5,976 bases of DNA from Chloroflexota bacterium (GTDB taxonomy: Bacteria; Chloroflexota; Ktedonobacteria; Ktedonobacterales; Ktedonobacteraceae): positions 1 to 5,976 of the forward strand of contig VBHI01000395.1 of assembly GCA_005881495.1 (NCBI GenBank), read 5' to 3'. This document shows positions 5,675-5,976 of this stretch, piece by piece. How positions within the stretch are numbered: position 1 is the stretch's first letter; each line of letters starts with the position of its first letter. The notes beneath the pieces were generated by a model. That model was not told the origin of the DNA. It did no database searches and saw only the letters and a list, made by a program, of their open reading frames with translations. The position numbers were made by a program, and so were the translations under genes.

Positions 5675-5976
5675 ATATCAGTCAATGCCTTAGGTTATGC
5701 TCTGCGTATCGACCCAAATACGCTTCGTCGATGGATTGAAAGCGGCAAGCTACAAGTAGACGGCAGCCAAATCGTAAGGGAACGCAGCAACTACTTTGTG
5801 AGACGTGACCGCATTGAAAAAATAAGGGAAGATCTTAATCTTCAAGCTAAACCAGTCTCAAGCGACGAGTGGCGTCAAGAATTCCTTGATTATGCGAAGA
5901 GCCGTATTTTATCAAAATCCTACAAACCAGTGCTTGTTAAGGCTCTTTTTAAACTCGTTGATCGTGAAGGCAAGGC
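5675..5976 (+). pseudogene. Helix-turn-helix protein, 5' end lost at IS630 and running off the window
   Basis: An open frame starts directly at the IS630 junction, has no ATG, and continues through the window edge (about 100 residues). Residues 1-30 (ISVNALGYALRIDPNTLRRW, then IESGKLQVDG) are a MerR/excisionase-like helix-turn-helix, which normally sits within 5-15 residues of the start, so only a short N-terminal piece seems lost. A hydrophilic linker follows, then SYKPVLVKALFKLVDREGK (82-100). That string resembles a short segment seen in some restriction-like and helicase-associated proteins, a weak memory-based likeness. The base composition is more AT-rich than IS630. The only in-frame start-like codon upstream is a TTG at 5654 inside the IS630 repeat, with no ribosome-binding site. 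Product unknown beyond a DNA-binding N-terminus. It could still be expressed from a start created by the insertion. Confidence 0.6.

Noticed and set aside
5650..5678. Possible hybrid promoter across the IS630 junction (TTACTT, 17-base gap, TAATAT)
   Set aside because: The -35 hexamer is poor and the downstream frame begins without room for a leader or start codon, so it is too weak to annotate.
1..5976. CRISPR array, tRNA or rRNA genes
   Set aside because: No regularly spaced repeats and no tRNA- or rRNA-like sequences were seen on either strand.

Overview
The window is a nest of three mobile elements flanked by two broken host genes. The genes are typical of an IS-rich, mid-GC bacterial chromosome or large plasmid. 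The combination of an IS607-type tnpA/tnpB pair, an HNH-bearing group II intron of the chloroplast-like kind and a frameshifted IS630 fits Chloroflexota (Ktedonobacteria-like) or Cyanobacteria. That placement is inference only, because no taxonomic marker gene is present.

Layout, left to right. Positions 1-130 (minus strand) encode an internal piece of an electron-transfer flavoprotein alpha subunit (EtfA/FixB); its N-terminal third is missing because an IS607-family element begins at about 128-131. The IS607 element carries tnpA (serine recombinase, 203-817) overlapping tnpB (RuvC-type, RNA-guided nuclease family, from 792). At 2224/2225 tnpB is entered by a group II intron. The intron starts GTGCGAC, has a typical domain I, encodes a reverse transcriptase/maturase with a C-terminal HNH domain (2807-4522), and has a textbook domain V (4536-4569). 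The 5' splice junction is supported by an 8-nt perfect match between the exon end (ACGGACGT) and a sequence in a stem-loop of domain I (ACGTCCGT, 2567-2574). At the branch-point region of intron domain VI an IS630-family element (4604-5672, minus strand) is inserted at a TA dinucleotide, with 25-bp imperfect inverted repeats. Its transposase is split by an A8 slippery run. To the right of IS630 lies a 5'-less reading frame with a helix-turn-helix that runs off the window.

How the parts interact. The intron enters tnpB after all three RuvC catalytic residues, so an unspliced message still encodes a catalytically complete TnpB with a 24-residue intron-derived tail. The 3' end of tnpB and its downstream flank are where the guide (omega/re) RNA of such elements normally lies, so the intron should sever that RNA unless it splices. 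The IS630 insertion then separates or replaces the intron's 3' splice site. The expected tnpB 3' exon, the IS607 right end and the EtfA N-terminus are all absent to the right, so a deletion or recombination at IS630 probably followed. Order of events inferred: IS607 into etfA, intron into tnpB, IS630 into the intron, then loss of sequence on the right.
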